The notes under the pieces were generated by a model. The model ran no database searches. It saw only the letters and a list, made by a program, of their open reading frames with translations, and was not told the origin of the DNA. This document shows, piece after piece, positions 1 to 8,011 of a stretch of 64,000 nucleotides of DNA (the stretch's first letter is position 1; every line of letters starts with the position of its first letter). Both the position numbers and the translations under genes were made by a program. This DNA comes from Flavobacterium urocaniciphilum (GTDB taxonomy: Bacteria > Bacteroidota > Bacteroidia > Flavobacteriales > Flavobacteriaceae), in the NCBI RefSeq assembly GCF_900110615.1, contig NZ_FOEI01000002.1:1-64000 (forward strand), given 5' to 3'.

Positions 1-43
1 ATTTCGTTTAAATGTTATTTAAAGAATGTTTATATTTGCTCAA

Positions 44-85
44 AAAGTGACACATTTCAATTTACAAAGTGGCACATTTCAATTT
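44..85. repeat. 22-bp tandem repeat, probable IS21-type terminus
   Basis: Two copies of a 20-base motif (44-63 and 66-85) repeat with a 22-bp period and differ only at 50/72 (A versus G). The core is AAAGTGRCACATTTCAATTT. Multiple short direct repeats at the ends, which bind the transposase, are a known trait of IS21-family elements, and this motif has that look. Bases 1-43 would then be the element's non-coding end. No transposase gene lies in the window, so the assignment is inferred from the repeat form and from the truncated gene that starts directly after it. Confidence 0.5.
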
Positions 86-575
86 TTCGATTATAGAAGA
101 ATTAGATTTTAAAATAAGTTACCGAGTATCTAAAGTATTACAAAACTTAGGTGAAATTACAGTTCGTTCTTCACTTACAGATTATACGTATGAAATTTCG
201 GAAACATTATTAGAAAATCAATCTAAATTAATGTACCAAATTAAGTCGAATAAAAATTTGTTTTATACTTCGTCTCGTGGAGTAAATGAAACAAATATTG
301 TAGTAAGTTCTGAAGTAAATTCTATCGTTGAAGAATGTATGAAAACGGAGAAATTATTAAGTAAAAACCAGAATTTATCTTCTATCACTGTAAAATTACC
401 ACATGAAAACGTTTCGGTTCCAGGTGTGTATTATTACATTTTCCAATCTTTAGCTTGGGAAGGAATTACAATTGATGAAGTTATTTCTACAAGTAATGAG
501 TTTACAATTATCGTAAATGAAAATCAAATTGATGTTGCGTTTAGCGTAATTAAAGATTTAAAAAGAATAAGTTAA
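69..575 (+). pseudogene. 5'-truncated ACT-domain protein (aspartokinase-like regulatory protein)
   Basis: The frame encodes 168 residues. The C-terminal half, with SSITVKLP near residue 105, YYYIFQSLAWEGI near 121 and EVISTSNEFTIIV near 137, is the ACT-like region of a flavobacterial protein usually annotated as aspartate kinase-related. From memory, full-length members are about 220 residues with a helical N-terminal part of about 60 residues that is missing here. The only available start is a GTG at 69 inside the second terminal repeat, so the first residues (about MAHFNF) come from the inserted DNA rather than the gene. I read it as a remnant cut by an insertion element. It could still be translated as a short protein. 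It ends just before a bidirectional terminator. Confidence 0.6.
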
Positions 576-596
576 TTTACTTATTGATAAGAAATA

Positions 597-626
597 AAAA
601 AGCTGAGATAATTCTCAGCTTTTTTT
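597..626. terminator. Bidirectional rho-independent terminator
   Basis: The inverted repeat AAAAAGCTGAG / CTCAGCTTTTT has a 6-base loop (608-613) and is flanked by an A-run and a T-run. It can therefore serve both the truncated ACT gene on the plus strand and accC on the minus strand. Confidence 0.85.
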
Positions 627-635
627 ATGTTTAAT

Positions 636-1985
636 TTATTCTGATTTTGGGTCCATAACCCAAGATTCCATAAATTTTGTAGTATAGTTTCCTGCCACAT
701 AATCTGGATGATCCATTAATTGTCTGTGGAATGGAATGGTTGTTTTAATTCCTTCGATATAGAATTCATCTAAAGCACGTTTCATTTTGCTAATTGCTTC
801 TTCACGAGTTTGAGCAGTCGTAATTAATTTAGCAATCATAGAATCGTAATTAGGTGGTATAGTATATCCAGCGTAAACGTGAGTATCTAAACGTACTCCG
901 TGACCTCCTGGTGAATGTAAAACAGTAATTTTACCTGGAGAAGGTCTGAAATCATTATAAGGATCTTCAGCGTTAATACGACATTCGATTGAATGTAATT
1001 GAGGGAAATAGTTTTTACCAGAAATTGGCACACCAGCAGCTACTAAAATTTGCTCACGAATTAAATCGTAATCAATAACTTGTTCTGTAATTGGGTGTTC
1101 TACTTGGATACGAGTATTCATTTCCATGAAGTAGAAATTTCTGTGTTTGTCTACTAAGAATTCAACTGTTCCAGCTCCTTCATATTTAATGAATTCAGCA
1201 GCTTTAACCGCAGCTTCACCCATTTTGTTTCTCAATTCATCTGTCATGAATGGAGATGGAGTTTCTTCTGTTAATTTTTGGTGACGACGTTGAACCGAAC
1301 AATCTCTTTCAGAAAGGTGACATGCTTTACCAAAAGAATCTCCTACAACTTGAATTTCAATATGACGAGGTTCTTCAATTAGTTTTTCCATGTACATACC
1401 GTCATTTCCGAAAGCTGCAGCAGCTTCCTGACGAGCACTTTCCCAAGCTTTTTCTAATTCTTCTTCTTTCCAGATGGCGCGCATTCCTTTACCACCACCA
1501 CCGGCAGTTGCTTTCATCATAACTGGATATCCAATTTCTTTAGCAACTTTTTTAGCTTGTTCGAAATCTTCTAAAATACCGTCTGAACCAGGTACACAAG
1601 GAACGCCAGCTTCTTTCATAGTCGCTTTTGCCGTTGCTTTGTCACCCATTTTTTCAATCATTTCAGGAGAAGCTCCAATGAATTTAATGTTGTGTTCTTG
1701 ACAAATTTTAGAAAACTTAGCATTTTCAGATAAGAAACCATATCCTGGATGAATTGCGTCTGCATTAGTAATTTCTGCAGCAGCAATAATATTCGACATT
1801 TTTAGATATGATAAATTACTTGGTGCTGGACCGATACATACAGCTTCGTCAGCAAATTTTACGTGTAAACTTTCCGCATCAGCAGTAGAATAAACAGCAA
1901 CCGTTTTGATTCCCATTTCTCTACAAGTTCTAATTACACGTAATGCAATTTCACCTCTATTGGCAATTAATATTTTTTTAAACAT
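636..1985 (-). CDS. accC: Biotin carboxylase subunit of acetyl-CoA carboxylase
   Basis: The 449-residue protein catalyses ATP-dependent carboxylation of biotin on AccB, the first half-reaction of malonyl-CoA synthesis. It begins [17 protein letters not shown], typical of the family, and has the ATP-grasp glycine loop GGGGKGMR (about 162-169) and the catalytic segment [15 protein letters not shown] (about 288-302). Length matches the usual 445-450. It is the last gene of a minus-strand series DUF177, rpmF, fabH, accB, accC and is followed by a terminator. The 92 bases separating it from accB hold short repeats. Confidence 0.97.
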   Translation of the reverse strand: MFKKILIANRGEIALRVIRTCREMGIKTVAVYSTADAESLHVKFADEAVCIGPAPSNLSYLKMSNIIAAAEITNADAIHPGYGFLSENAKFSKICQEHNIKFIGASPEMIEKMGDKATAKATMKEAGVPCVPGSDGILEDFEQAKKVAKEIGYPVMMKATAGGGGKGMRAIWKEEELEKAWESARQEAAAAFGNDGMYMEKLIEEPRHIEIQVVGDSFGKACHLSERDCSVQRRHQKLTEETPSPFMTDELRNKMGEAAVKAAEFIKYEGAGTVEFLVDKHRNFYFMEMNTRIQVEHPITEQVIDYDLIREQILVAAGVPISGKNYFPQLHSIECRINAEDPYNDFRPSPGKITVLHSPGGHGVRLDTHVYAGYTIPPNYDSMIAKLITTAQTREEAISKMKRALDEFYIEGIKTTIPFHRQLMDHPDYVAGNYTTKFMESWVMDPKSE

Positions 1986-1994
1986 ATTTTTATA

Positions 1995-2075
1995 ATTAGA
2001 TAATTAGACAATGTGTCAATTAGACTATTTATGAAGAAAGAAAACTTCTAACTTCTAACTTCTAACTTCTAACTT
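1995..2075. repeat. Short-period AT-rich repeats between accB and accC
   Basis: Four complete copies of ACTTCTA plus ACTT run tandemly at 2044-2075 (7-bp period). Next to them, at about 1995-2027, lies a looser series built on ATTAGA / ATTAGAC with 8-9 base spacing. A nearly identical ACTTCTA array occurs at 35781-35810 upstream of dusB. Function is unknown; the position is inside an operon. Confidence 0.85.
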
Positions 2076-2077
2076 TT

Positions 2078-2566
2078 TTAAGATGGATCAACTAAAAATA
2101 ATGGTTGGTCGAATTCAACTGGTGAAGAATCGTCCACTAAAACTTTTACGATTTTACCTGAAACTTCCGCTTCGATTTCGTTGAATAATTTCATTGCTTC
2201 TACAACGCAAACTACATCACCTTTGTTAATTGTACTACCTACTTCAACAAATGGAGATTTGTCTGGAGCTGGTTTTCTGTATAATGTTCCAATCATTGGA
2301 GATTTAATTGTGATGTATTTTGAAGTATCTTCAACTGGAGTTTCTGCTGCTGCTGGAGCTGCTGGAGCTGCTGCAACTGGTGCTGCTGCTACTGGAGCAA
2401 CTGCTGCTGCCATTTGTGGTGCTTGTTGTACGTAAGTAATGTCTGGAGTATTACCTTCTAATGTTGTTCTAATAGTGATTTTTACGTCACCAGTTTCTAA
2501 TTTAACTTCTGCTACACCAGAATTAGAAACAAATTTGATTAGGTTTTGAATTTCTTTTAAATCCAT
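2078..2566 (-). CDS. accB: Biotin carboxyl carrier protein of acetyl-CoA carboxylase
   Basis: This 162-residue protein carries the biotin that shuttles carboxyl groups between AccC and the carboxyltransferase. The C-terminal biotinyl domain (about 84-160) contains VVEAMKLFNEIEA with the biotin-accepting lysine at 126. The N-terminal helical part (1-45) is joined to it by a flexible Ala/Pro-rich linker (about 47-78), as is normal for AccB. It lies 26 bases downstream of fabH on the same strand. Tandem alanine and proline codons in the linker make the DNA locally repetitive but in frame. Confidence 0.97.
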   Translation of the reverse strand: MDLKEIQNLIKFVSNSGVAEVKLETGDVKITIRTTLEGNTPDITYVQQAPQMAAAVAPVAAAPVAAAPAAPAAAETPVEDTSKYITIKSPMIGTLYRKPAPDKSPFVEVGSTINKGDVVCVVEAMKLFNEIEAEVSGKIVKVLVDDSSPVEFDQPLFLVDPS

Positions 2567-2592
2567 AATTAAGTTGTTTTAGTTATAGTTTG

Positions 2593-3588
2593 TTATTTGT
2601 TGTAAGCCCATTTTAAATAGATAGCTCCCCATGTGAAGCCACCACCAAATGCAGCAAAAATTAAATTATCTCCTTTTTTAAGTTGATCTTCGAAATCACA
2701 TAATAATAATGGTAACGTTGCAGATGTAGTATTTCCATATCTGTGAATGTTAATTAATACTTTTGATTCTTCAACTCCCATTCTATTAGCCGTTGCGTCG
2801 ATGATTCTTTTGTTTGCTTGATGTGCTACTAACCAGTTTACGTCATCATGAGTCAAATTGTTGCGCTCCATGATTTTTTCACTTACATCAGCCATACCAG
2901 AAACAGCATATTTAAAAACAGTTTTTCCATCTTGGAATACAAAATGTTGTTTGTTTTTAACCGTTTCTTCTGAAGCAGGTAAAATAGAACCACCTGCATC
3001 AATTTTTAAGAATTCTCTACCAATTCCATCTGATTTTAAAATTTCATCTTGAAGTCCTAAACCGTCAGTATTTGGCTCAAATAAAACAGCGCCAGCACCA
3101 TCACCAAAAATGATACATGTAGCGCGGTCAGTATAATCAATAATAGAAGACATTTTATCAGCTCCTATTAATAAAACTTTTTTATATTTTCCTGATTGAA
3201 TATAAGCTGAAGCAGTAGACATTCCAAATAAGAAACTTGAACAAGCAGCTTGTAAATCGTAAGCAAATGCATTGGTAGCTCCAATTTGCGTAGCTACATA
3301 TACACCAGTTGAGGCTACAGGCATATCTGGAGTAGCGGTTGCCATGATAATTAAGTCGATTTCTTTTGGGTTTAAGTTGGCTTTTTCAAGTAGGTTTTGA
3401 GCGGCTTTAATGGCCATAAAAGAAGTGCCTTGACCTTCTTCTTTTAAAAGTCTTCTCTCTTTTATACCTGTTCTAGAAGTGATCCATTCGTCATTAGTAT
3501 CTACTAAAGTTTCAAGAACTTGATTAGATAGTACGAAATCAGGTACATACGAGCCTATTGCGGTTATTGCGGCAGTAATTTTATTCAT
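2593..3588 (-). CDS. fabH: Beta-ketoacyl-ACP synthase III
   Basis: FabH condenses acetyl-CoA (or a branched primer) with malonyl-ACP to start fatty-acid synthesis. The 331-residue protein shows the full catalytic triad of the family: Cys116 in AACSSFLFG, His256 in VAHQANKRI, and Asn286 in RYGNTTSATLP. The glycine-rich C-terminal loop FAAFGGGFTWGA is also present. Position between rpmF and accBC is consistent with a fatty-acid operon, although plsX, which sits beside fabH in many bacteria, is not here. A TAATTTTG -7 element lies just upstream. Branched primer use is likely in Flavobacteriaceae but cannot be read from the sequence. Confidence 0.97.
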   Translation of the reverse strand: MNKITAAITAIGSYVPDFVLSNQVLETLVDTNDEWITSRTGIKERRLLKEEGQGTSFMAIKAAQNLLEKANLNPKEIDLIIMATATPDMPVASTGVYVATQIGATNAFAYDLQAACSSFLFGMSTASAYIQSGKYKKVLLIGADKMSSIIDYTDRATCIIFGDGAGAVLFEPNTDGLGLQDEILKSDGIGREFLKIDAGGSILPASEETVKNKQHFVFQDGKTVFKYAVSGMADVSEKIMERNNLTHDDVNWLVAHQANKRIIDATANRMGVEESKVLINIHRYGNTTSATLPLLLCDFEDQLKKGDNLIFAAFGGGFTWGAIYLKWAYNK

Positions 3589-3607
3589 AAATAAATAATT
3601 TTCTTTG

Positions 3608-3615
3608 CAAAATTA
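3608..3615 (-). promoter_or_regulatory. Putative -7 element for fabH-accBC
   Basis: On the minus strand the sequence reads TAATTTTG, matching the Bacteroidetes -7 consensus TAnnTTTG, 20 bases before the fabH start. No well-spaced TTG -33 box is evident, so this is a moderate call. Together with the terminator after rpmF it suggests fabH-accB-accC can be transcribed separately from DUF177-rpmF. Confidence 0.5.
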
Positions 3616-3689
3616 AATGCGTAAAGAGGCGAAAATTACGAAAAAAAACGCAATTCTCTAAAATACATTCTATAATTTTATCGTGTAAT

Positions 3690-3719
3690 AAAAAAAAAAC
3701 TCTCACACTGTGAGAGTTT
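3690..3719 (-). terminator. Terminator downstream of rpmF
   Basis: A hairpin (stem ACTCTCA / TGAGAGT, extended by A/T pairs) sits 20 bases beyond the rpmF stop. Read on the minus strand it is followed by about nine T residues, the canonical form of an intrinsic terminator. Confidence 0.8.
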
Positions 3720-3738
3720 CTCATTTATTTTGATGTAA

Positions 3739-3933
3739 TTATGCTACAGCTTCAGTTTTGTCAATTACTACTTGACCTCTGTAATACATTTTACCTTCAT
3801 GCCAGTAAGCTCTGTGGTATAAGTGAGCCTCACCAGTTACTACGCATGTTGCAATTTGTTGTGCAGATGCTTTGTAGTGTGTTCTTCTTTTGTCTCTTCT
3901 AGTCGATGACTGTCTACGTTTAGGATGTGCCAT
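3739..3933 (-). CDS. rpmF: 50S ribosomal protein L32
   Basis: This 64-residue ribosomal protein opens [20 protein letters not shown], the signature of bacterial L32, and is strongly basic at the N terminus. It lies 6 bases downstream of the DUF177 gene, an association kept across many bacteria, which supports both calls. The usual zinc-binding cysteine pairs of some L32 proteins are absent; only one cysteine (CVVTGEAH) is seen, so it is a non-zinc (C-minus) form. Confidence 0.97.
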   Translation of the reverse strand: MAHPKRRQSSTRRDKRRTHYKASAQQIATCVVTGEAHLYHRAYWHEGKMYYRGQVVIDKTEAVA

Positions 3934-3939
3934 TTTACT

Positions 3940-4479
3940 TTATTTTTTATCCGTTAATAGTTTCTTTAAACCTTCCCATCTTGGGTCGATTTCTTCAGTT
4001 TCTTTTTCTTTGGTTTCAGCAGGAGAAAATTTCTCTAAATTTTTTAATGCTTCTGTTTGTAACGTTCCGTCTTTTACGCCAGGATGAATCCTTTTTGATG
4101 GAATGGACAACACAATCATTTCATAAATATATTGAGAAACATCAACTTGAAATTCTTCATGTGGCAAGATGATAAATTCATCATTGTCGTCATTAAATTC
4201 TTCTCCAAATCTAACTATCAATTTCATTTTTCCCTTTACAGGTAAATCAAAATCTTCATTTGTTAAATCGCAAGGAACATTTACAGTTCCTTTGTGTGAG
4301 AAATTAATCTCAAGCATGTTGCTTTTTTTCTCTAGTATCGCTATCACTTTGAGGTCAGAATTGTTAAATTCGTCGTATTCAAAATGAGTAAAGAACGTAT
4401 TATCTACTTGAAACTCAAACTGGTGTTTACCTAATTTTAAGCCAGAAAACTGGATTAAAAACTCTTTTAAATTGTTCAT
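3940..4479 (-). CDS. DUF177 (YceD family) protein
   Basis: The 179-residue acidic protein matches the YceD/DUF177 family by context (directly before rpmF) and by the segment CDLTNEDFDLPVKGKMKLIVRFGEEF near residues 77-102, where YceD proteins carry a conserved Cys-(D/N)-Arg/Leu motif and beta strands. In E. coli and plants the family is linked to 23S rRNA accumulation. The C-terminal PRWEGLKKLL is typical of the bacteroidete branch. It is the first gene of the operon and has a well-formed promoter directly upstream. Confidence 0.88.
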   Translation of the reverse strand: MNNLKEFLIQFSGLKLGKHQFEFQVDNTFFTHFEYDEFNNSDLKVIAILEKKSNMLEINFSHKGTVNVPCDLTNEDFDLPVKGKMKLIVRFGEEFNDDNDEFIILPHEEFQVDVSQYIYEMIVLSIPSKRIHPGVKDGTLQTEALKNLEKFSPAETKEKETEEIDPRWEGLKKLLTDKK

Positions 4480-4490
4480 AACATCAGTTT

Positions 4491-4508
4491 ACCCCTTTTT
4501 ATAAGGGT
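4491..4508 (-). promoter_or_regulatory. Leader inverted repeat before DUF177
   Basis: ACCCCTT / AAGGGT form a small GC-bearing hairpin between the promoter and the start codon. It would lie in the 5' untranslated region of the DUF177-rpmF transcript. It may affect translation or mRNA stability; no protein or ligand can be named. Confidence 0.4.
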
Positions 4509-4511
4509 GTG

Positions 4512-4539
4512 CAAAGATACAAAAATATTGTAAAAACAA
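4512..4539 (-). promoter_or_regulatory. Promoter of DUF177-rpmF operon
   Basis: On the minus strand a TTG (4537-4539) is followed after 17 bases by TATCTTTG (4512-4519). This fits the Bacteroidetes primary sigma consensus TTG / TAnnTTTG well and lies 33 bases before the DUF177 start. Confidence 0.8.
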
Positions 4540-4563
4540 TAATTTTATTTACTTTTTTTTAGT

Positions 4564-5613
4564 TTAAACTTTAGCAGTCGATTTTTTTAAGGGATTGCTT
4601 GTAAGTTCTTTATATTCAATTCTATTTTTGAAAATGTCAATTGCGCTGTATACTGCTTCTCGGAAAGATCCATTATCTGCTATGTTTTTTCCAGCAATAT
4701 CGAATCCAGTTCCATGATCTGGAGAAGTTCTTACTTTGTTTAAACCTGCTGTATAATTTACTCCTTCACCAAATGATAACGTTTTAAAAGGAATTAATCC
4801 TTGATCGTGATACATGGCAACTACCGCATCGAAATTTTTATATTGATTAGAACCAAAAAAGCTGTCTGCTGAAAACGGTCCGAAAACTTGAATGCCTTTT
4901 TTAAATAGAGTTTGTAAACTTGGTTTAACAATTTCATCGTCTTCTTTTCCAATAACTCCATTATCTCCACTGTGTGGATTCAATCCTAAAACAGCAATCT
5001 TTGGTTTGTTGATTTTGAAATCTTCAACTAAACTTTGATGAATAATAGAGATTTTCTTTTCAATTAATTCAGCAGTAATATATTTGTGAAGTTCGTTTAT
5101 TGCAACATGATCCGTAATTAATCCAACTTTTATGTCTTCATGAATCATAAACATTAAAGCGTCGCCATCTAATTGTTCGTTTAAATAATCGGTATGACCT
5201 GCAAATTTATATTCTTCAGTTTGAATATTATACTTGTTAATAGGAGCAGTAACTAAAACATCAATTTGATTTTCTTTTAAGGCTTTAGTTGCAGCTTGAA
5301 ATGATTTTAAAGCATATTTTCCAATAGTATCGTCTAATTTTCCAATTTCTAAATTAACGCCTTCACGCCAAGTGTTTAAAACATTGATCTTGCCAGGAAC
5401 TATTTGTTCTATTTTGTCAATACCTTGAATATTTGCAGTTAGTTCGTATGTTTTTTTTAAAAAAGATACAATTTTAGCATTAGCAAAAATTACTGGAGTA
5501 CATAATTCAAGCATTCGATTATCTTCAAATGTTTTCAATATCACTTCAGGCCCAATTCCGTTCATGTCTCCAATAGAAACTCCAACAATAATATTTTCAG
5601 AATGTTTTACCAT
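4564..5613 (-). CDS. pdxA: 4-hydroxythreonine-4-phosphate dehydrogenase
   Basis: PdxA oxidises 4-phosphohydroxy-L-threonine in the DXP-dependent route to pyridoxal 5'-phosphate. The 349-residue protein has VGVSIGDMNGIGPEVILK near the N terminus, the metal-binding histidine in FAGHTDYL, and the hallmark AMYHDQGLIPFK segment around residue 265. The C-terminal RTSPDHGTGFDIAG is also conserved. It is transcribed divergently from ribE, so two vitamin-cofactor genes share one intergenic promoter region of 46 bases. Confidence 0.96.
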   Translation of the reverse strand: MVKHSENIIVGVSIGDMNGIGPEVILKTFEDNRMLELCTPVIFANAKIVSFLKKTYELTANIQGIDKIEQIVPGKINVLNTWREGVNLEIGKLDDTIGKYALKSFQAATKALKENQIDVLVTAPINKYNIQTEEYKFAGHTDYLNEQLDGDALMFMIHEDIKVGLITDHVAINELHKYITAELIEKKISIIHQSLVEDFKINKPKIAVLGLNPHSGDNGVIGKEDDEIVKPSLQTLFKKGIQVFGPFSADSFFGSNQYKNFDAVVAMYHDQGLIPFKTLSFGEGVNYTAGLNKVRTSPDHGTGFDIAGKNIADNGSFREAVYSAIDIFKNRIEYKELTSNPLKKSTAKV

Positions 5614-5623
5614 TTTTATTTCT

Positions 5624-5631
5624 TAATTTTG
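5624..5631 (+). promoter_or_regulatory. -7 element of ribE promoter
   Basis: TAATTTTG matches TAnnTTTG and lies 28 bases before the ribE start. It is four bases away from the opposite-strand -7 element for pdxA. Confidence 0.65.
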
Positions 5632-5634
5632 ATG

Positions 5635-5642
5635 CAAATTTA
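5635..5642 (-). promoter_or_regulatory. -7 element of pdxA promoter
   Basis: The minus strand reads TAAATTTG, a match to TAnnTTTG, 21 bases before the pdxA start. The two divergent promoters therefore overlap back-to-back and may exclude each other. Confidence 0.65.
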
Positions 5643-5659
5643 TAAAAATAAACCGTCAT

Positions 5660-6250
5660 ATGTTTACAGGTATAGTAGAAACTCTTGGAATAATTTCAGA
5701 TATTAAAAAAGATCAGGAAAATATACACTTAACAGTTCAAACAAATATTACTTCAGAATTAAAAATTGATCAGAGTGTTTCCCATAATGGAATTTGCTTA
5801 ACTGTTGTGGAATTATTTGATGATAAACATGTGGTAACTGCCATTAAAGAAACTATAGACAAAACTACTTTGGGATTATGGCAAGTTGGTGAAAAAGTAA
5901 ATATTGAAAGAGCCATGAAATTAGGTGATCGTTTAGACGGTCATATAGTACAAGGTCACGTAGATCAAACGGCTAATTGTACGAATATTGAAGAAAAAGA
6001 AGGGAGTTGGGAATTTACTTTTGAATACGATCCTACTTTAAATAATATTACTATTGAAAAAGGTTCCATTACTGTAAATGGAACAAGTTTAACGGTTGTG
6101 AATTCTAAAAAAAATAGTTTCAGCGTAGCTATTATCCCTTATACTTATGAGCATACTATTTTTCATACCTTTAAAATAGGCACGAAGGTTAATTTAGAAT
6201 TTGATGTCGTGGGTAAATATATTGCTAGAATGTATGAATTAAATAAATAA
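5660..6250 (+). CDS. ribE: Riboflavin synthase alpha subunit
   Basis: The enzyme dismutates two molecules of 6,7-dimethyl-8-ribityllumazine to riboflavin. The 196-residue protein starts with the invariant MFTGIVE and shows the two tandem lumazine-binding barrels: first repeat ending HNGICLTVVE (about 42-51), GHIVQGHVDQTA linking to the second, and the second repeat with GSITVNGTSLTVV (about 136-148). Length is normal. It runs convergently with the following gene, with only two bases between stops, and no FMN riboswitch is visible upstream. Confidence 0.97.
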   Translation: MFTGIVETLGIISDIKKDQENIHLTVQTNITSELKIDQSVSHNGICLTVVELFDDKHVVTAIKETIDKTTLGLWQVGEKVNIERAMKLGDRLDGHIVQGHVDQTANCTNIEEKEGSWEFTFEYDPTLNNITIEKGSITVNGTSLTVVNSKKNSFSVAIIPYTYEHTIFHTFKIGTKVNLEFDVVGKYIARMYELNK

Positions 6251-6252
6251 TT

Positions 6253-7521
6253 CTATTTCTTGATAATTTTTACAGTTTGTCTACCTGTGTTGTTGTGGAA
6301 ATTGATAAAATAGTTTCCAGCTGCATAAGGGAAATCAAAAGTGTATTTTTTTACACCTATATTATATATATCGTCTTTAATTAAATGTTTAACTAATTTT
6401 CCTGTTTGATCATATACTTCAATGATAATGTGATCTTCTGCTAGAAAATTAATTTCAATATTTAATTTATCAACTAAAGGATTTGGAGAAACCTTAATGT
6501 CTAATGGCGTTCTGTCTTGTTCTGCAAAATCTGTATTTGATAAAAGATTACTCATTTTATATATTGTTCTTCCACTAGCATATGCTGTATTTCCAATAAA
6601 AAAGATTCGGTTTAAATTGCTTCCAACTCCAGTATTAGTCCAACTTACACCGCCGTTAGTTGTTTCGTAAAATCCTGTAGTATGACCACCCATCCATCCG
6701 TGATTTTCGTCTAAAAATCCAACTGCTTGAATGTCTATTTCTGGTGCATTTTGAAAAGTCCAACTCACACCTCCGTCAATACTTTTAGCTAATCTGCCTG
6801 GGTTTGGAGAAGCTGCTTCCACTGAGCCAAACATAACATTTTGATTTGAATTCAAAACTTGTAGTTTCCAAACATAATCGCCATTATTATTGGTGTTTAA
6901 TATTTCTGTCCAGGTAATTCCTCCATCTGTAGTTTTTAAAATAACACCACCTGTTGTATTTCTTCCTGAGGCAAATCCAATAGATTCGGTTAAAAATTGT
7001 ATTTCTACTAAAGCTGTTGCGTAAGCCGACATATTGATGTACTGCCAAGTGGCACCGCTATCAGTTGATTTTATGATAAAAGCAGGAGAAAAATAAGCGC
7101 CACATCCATATATTGTTGAAGTACCAACACAATCTATCCCACAAATAGCAACTGGATTTGGAGTGATGTTTGTGACTAGATTCCAAGTAGTTCCACCGTC
7201 TGTTGTTTTGTAAAATTTTTGATTTAAAGTACCTAAAAAGCCAATATTTTCATCTAGAAATTCGATATTTCTAAAATAAGTGCTGCCTAAAAGGCTTCCT
7301 GTTGTTTGTAGTGTCCAGTTTACACCCCCATCAGTAGTTTTAAATACCTTTGGATCGCCTCCGTTTGCGGCCCAACCTAAATTTTCATTTAGAAAATACA
7401 CATCGTCAAATCGTTGGTTACTCGCAATTGAATTACTGGCAATTGAAGTTAATGGTTGCCATGTTTGAGAAAACATAAAATTTATAAAGAAAACCAGAAA
7501 TAGTGCAATTTTTTTCTTCAT
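6253..7521 (-). CDS. T9SS-secreted BNR/YCF48-type repeat protein
   Basis: The 422-residue protein has a signal peptide (about 1-18), then at least six copies of a beta-propeller blade motif of the form K(S/T)TDGGxxW, typical of BNR/YCF48-like or sialidase-like propellers, and a C-terminal type A sorting domain (about 345-422) with VSPNPLVDKLNI, VYDQTGKLV and a basic end. It should be exported by Sec and then through the type IX system, ending at the surface or outside the cell. No glycosidase catalytic residues can be recognised, so the ligand or activity is unknown. Confidence 0.85.
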   Translation of the reverse strand: MKKKIALFLVFFINFMFSQTWQPLTSIASNSIASNQRFDDVYFLNENLGWAANGGDPKVFKTTDGGVNWTLQTTGSLLGSTYFRNIEFLDENIGFLGTLNQKFYKTTDGGTTWNLVTNITPNPVAICGIDCVGTSTIYGCGAYFSPAFIIKSTDSGATWQYINMSAYATALVEIQFLTESIGFASGRNTTGGVILKTTDGGITWTEILNTNNNGDYVWKLQVLNSNQNVMFGSVEAASPNPGRLAKSIDGGVSWTFQNAPEIDIQAVGFLDENHGWMGGHTTGFYETTNGGVSWTNTGVGSNLNRIFFIGNTAYASGRTIYKMSNLLSNTDFAEQDRTPLDIKVSPNPLVDKLNIEINFLAEDHIIIEVYDQTGKLVKHLIKDDIYNIGVKKYTFDFPYAAGNYFINFHNNTGRQTVKIIKK

Positions 7522-7540
7522 GATACGTTTAGTATAAATA

Positions 7541-7565
7541 AAAAAAACCCCTAATTAGGAGTTTT
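7541..7565 (-). terminator. Terminator overlapping the end of the PID-CTERM gene
   Basis: AAAACCCCTA / TTAGGAGTTTT forms a hairpin that covers the last codons of the small gene. On the minus strand it is followed by a run of T residues. It separates this gene from the downstream propeller gene. Confidence 0.7.
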
Positions 7566-7757
7566 CTTGTTATATCTTTTCTGTGAAATAAAATATCCAG
7601 TTATAAGTGCAATAAAAAATAACACTACTATACCACTATCAATAGGTAGACCAGGCGGTGGTTCCGGCGGTGGAGGTGGTGGATCTGCAGCAAACGCTTG
7701 AACAGAACTCAACACTAAGGTTAAAATAAAAAAGATTTGGGCAAATTTATTTTTCAT
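7551..7757 (-). CDS. PID-CTERM-like small sorting-signal protein
   Basis: The 68-residue protein consists of little more than targeting signals: an N-terminal signal peptide ending near AFA (residue 23), a proline run DPPPPPPEPPPG, the segment LPIDSG, one transmembrane helix (about 44-59) and a basic tail SQKRYNKKTPN. This tripartite end (motif, helix, basic tail) has the layout of CTERM protein-sorting signals, and the LPIDSG form matches what is called PID-CTERM in Flavobacteriaceae. There is almost no mature region to be sorted. Whether the proline-rich stretch is a surface tag or the protein is a membrane peptide is unknown. Confidence 0.7.
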   Translation of the reverse strand: MKNKFAQIFFILTLVLSSVQAFAADPPPPPPEPPPGLPIDSGIVVLFFIALITGYFISQKRYNKKTPN

Positions 7758-7854
7758 CTTTTTTTGCGTTTATGTTATTTTTTACAATCTATTTTACGAA
7801 AATAGAAAATAAAATATTAAAAACAATTATTTTTTATATTTTTTTAAAAAAATG

Positions 7855-7928
7855 TGGTCCCACCTGGGCTCGAACCAGGGACCACCTGATTATGAGTCAG
7901 GTGCTCTAACCAACTGAGCTATAGGACC
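7855..7928 (-). tRNA. tRNA with CAT anticodon (Met elongator or Ile2)
   Basis: The 74-base cloverleaf is complete on the minus strand: acceptor GGTCCTA / TGGGACC, D arm with AGCTCAGTTGGTTAGAGC, anticodon stem CCTGA / TCAGG with loop CTCATAA, and T arm CCTGG / CCAGG with TTCGAGC. The discriminator base is A and CCA is not encoded in full. With anticodon CAT it is either elongator tRNA-Met or the lysidine-modified tRNA-Ile; it lacks the features of the initiator. Sequence alone does not separate the two with certainty. Confidence 0.96.
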
Positions 7929-8011
7929 AGTTTTGAGTGTGCAATATTAGGGCTAATTTATTTTAGGTGCAAATTTTTTTTGAAACTATTTCAAAAGTTA
8001 ACGTTAATTTG

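Noticed and set aside
1250..1701. Long open frames on the plus strand inside accC
   Set aside because: They are antisense to a highly conserved enzyme, have no family resemblance and arise from its codon pattern.
2044..2075. ACTTCTA array considered as a CRISPR-like repeat
   Set aside because: Units are 7 bases in direct tandem without spacers, and no cas genes are present.
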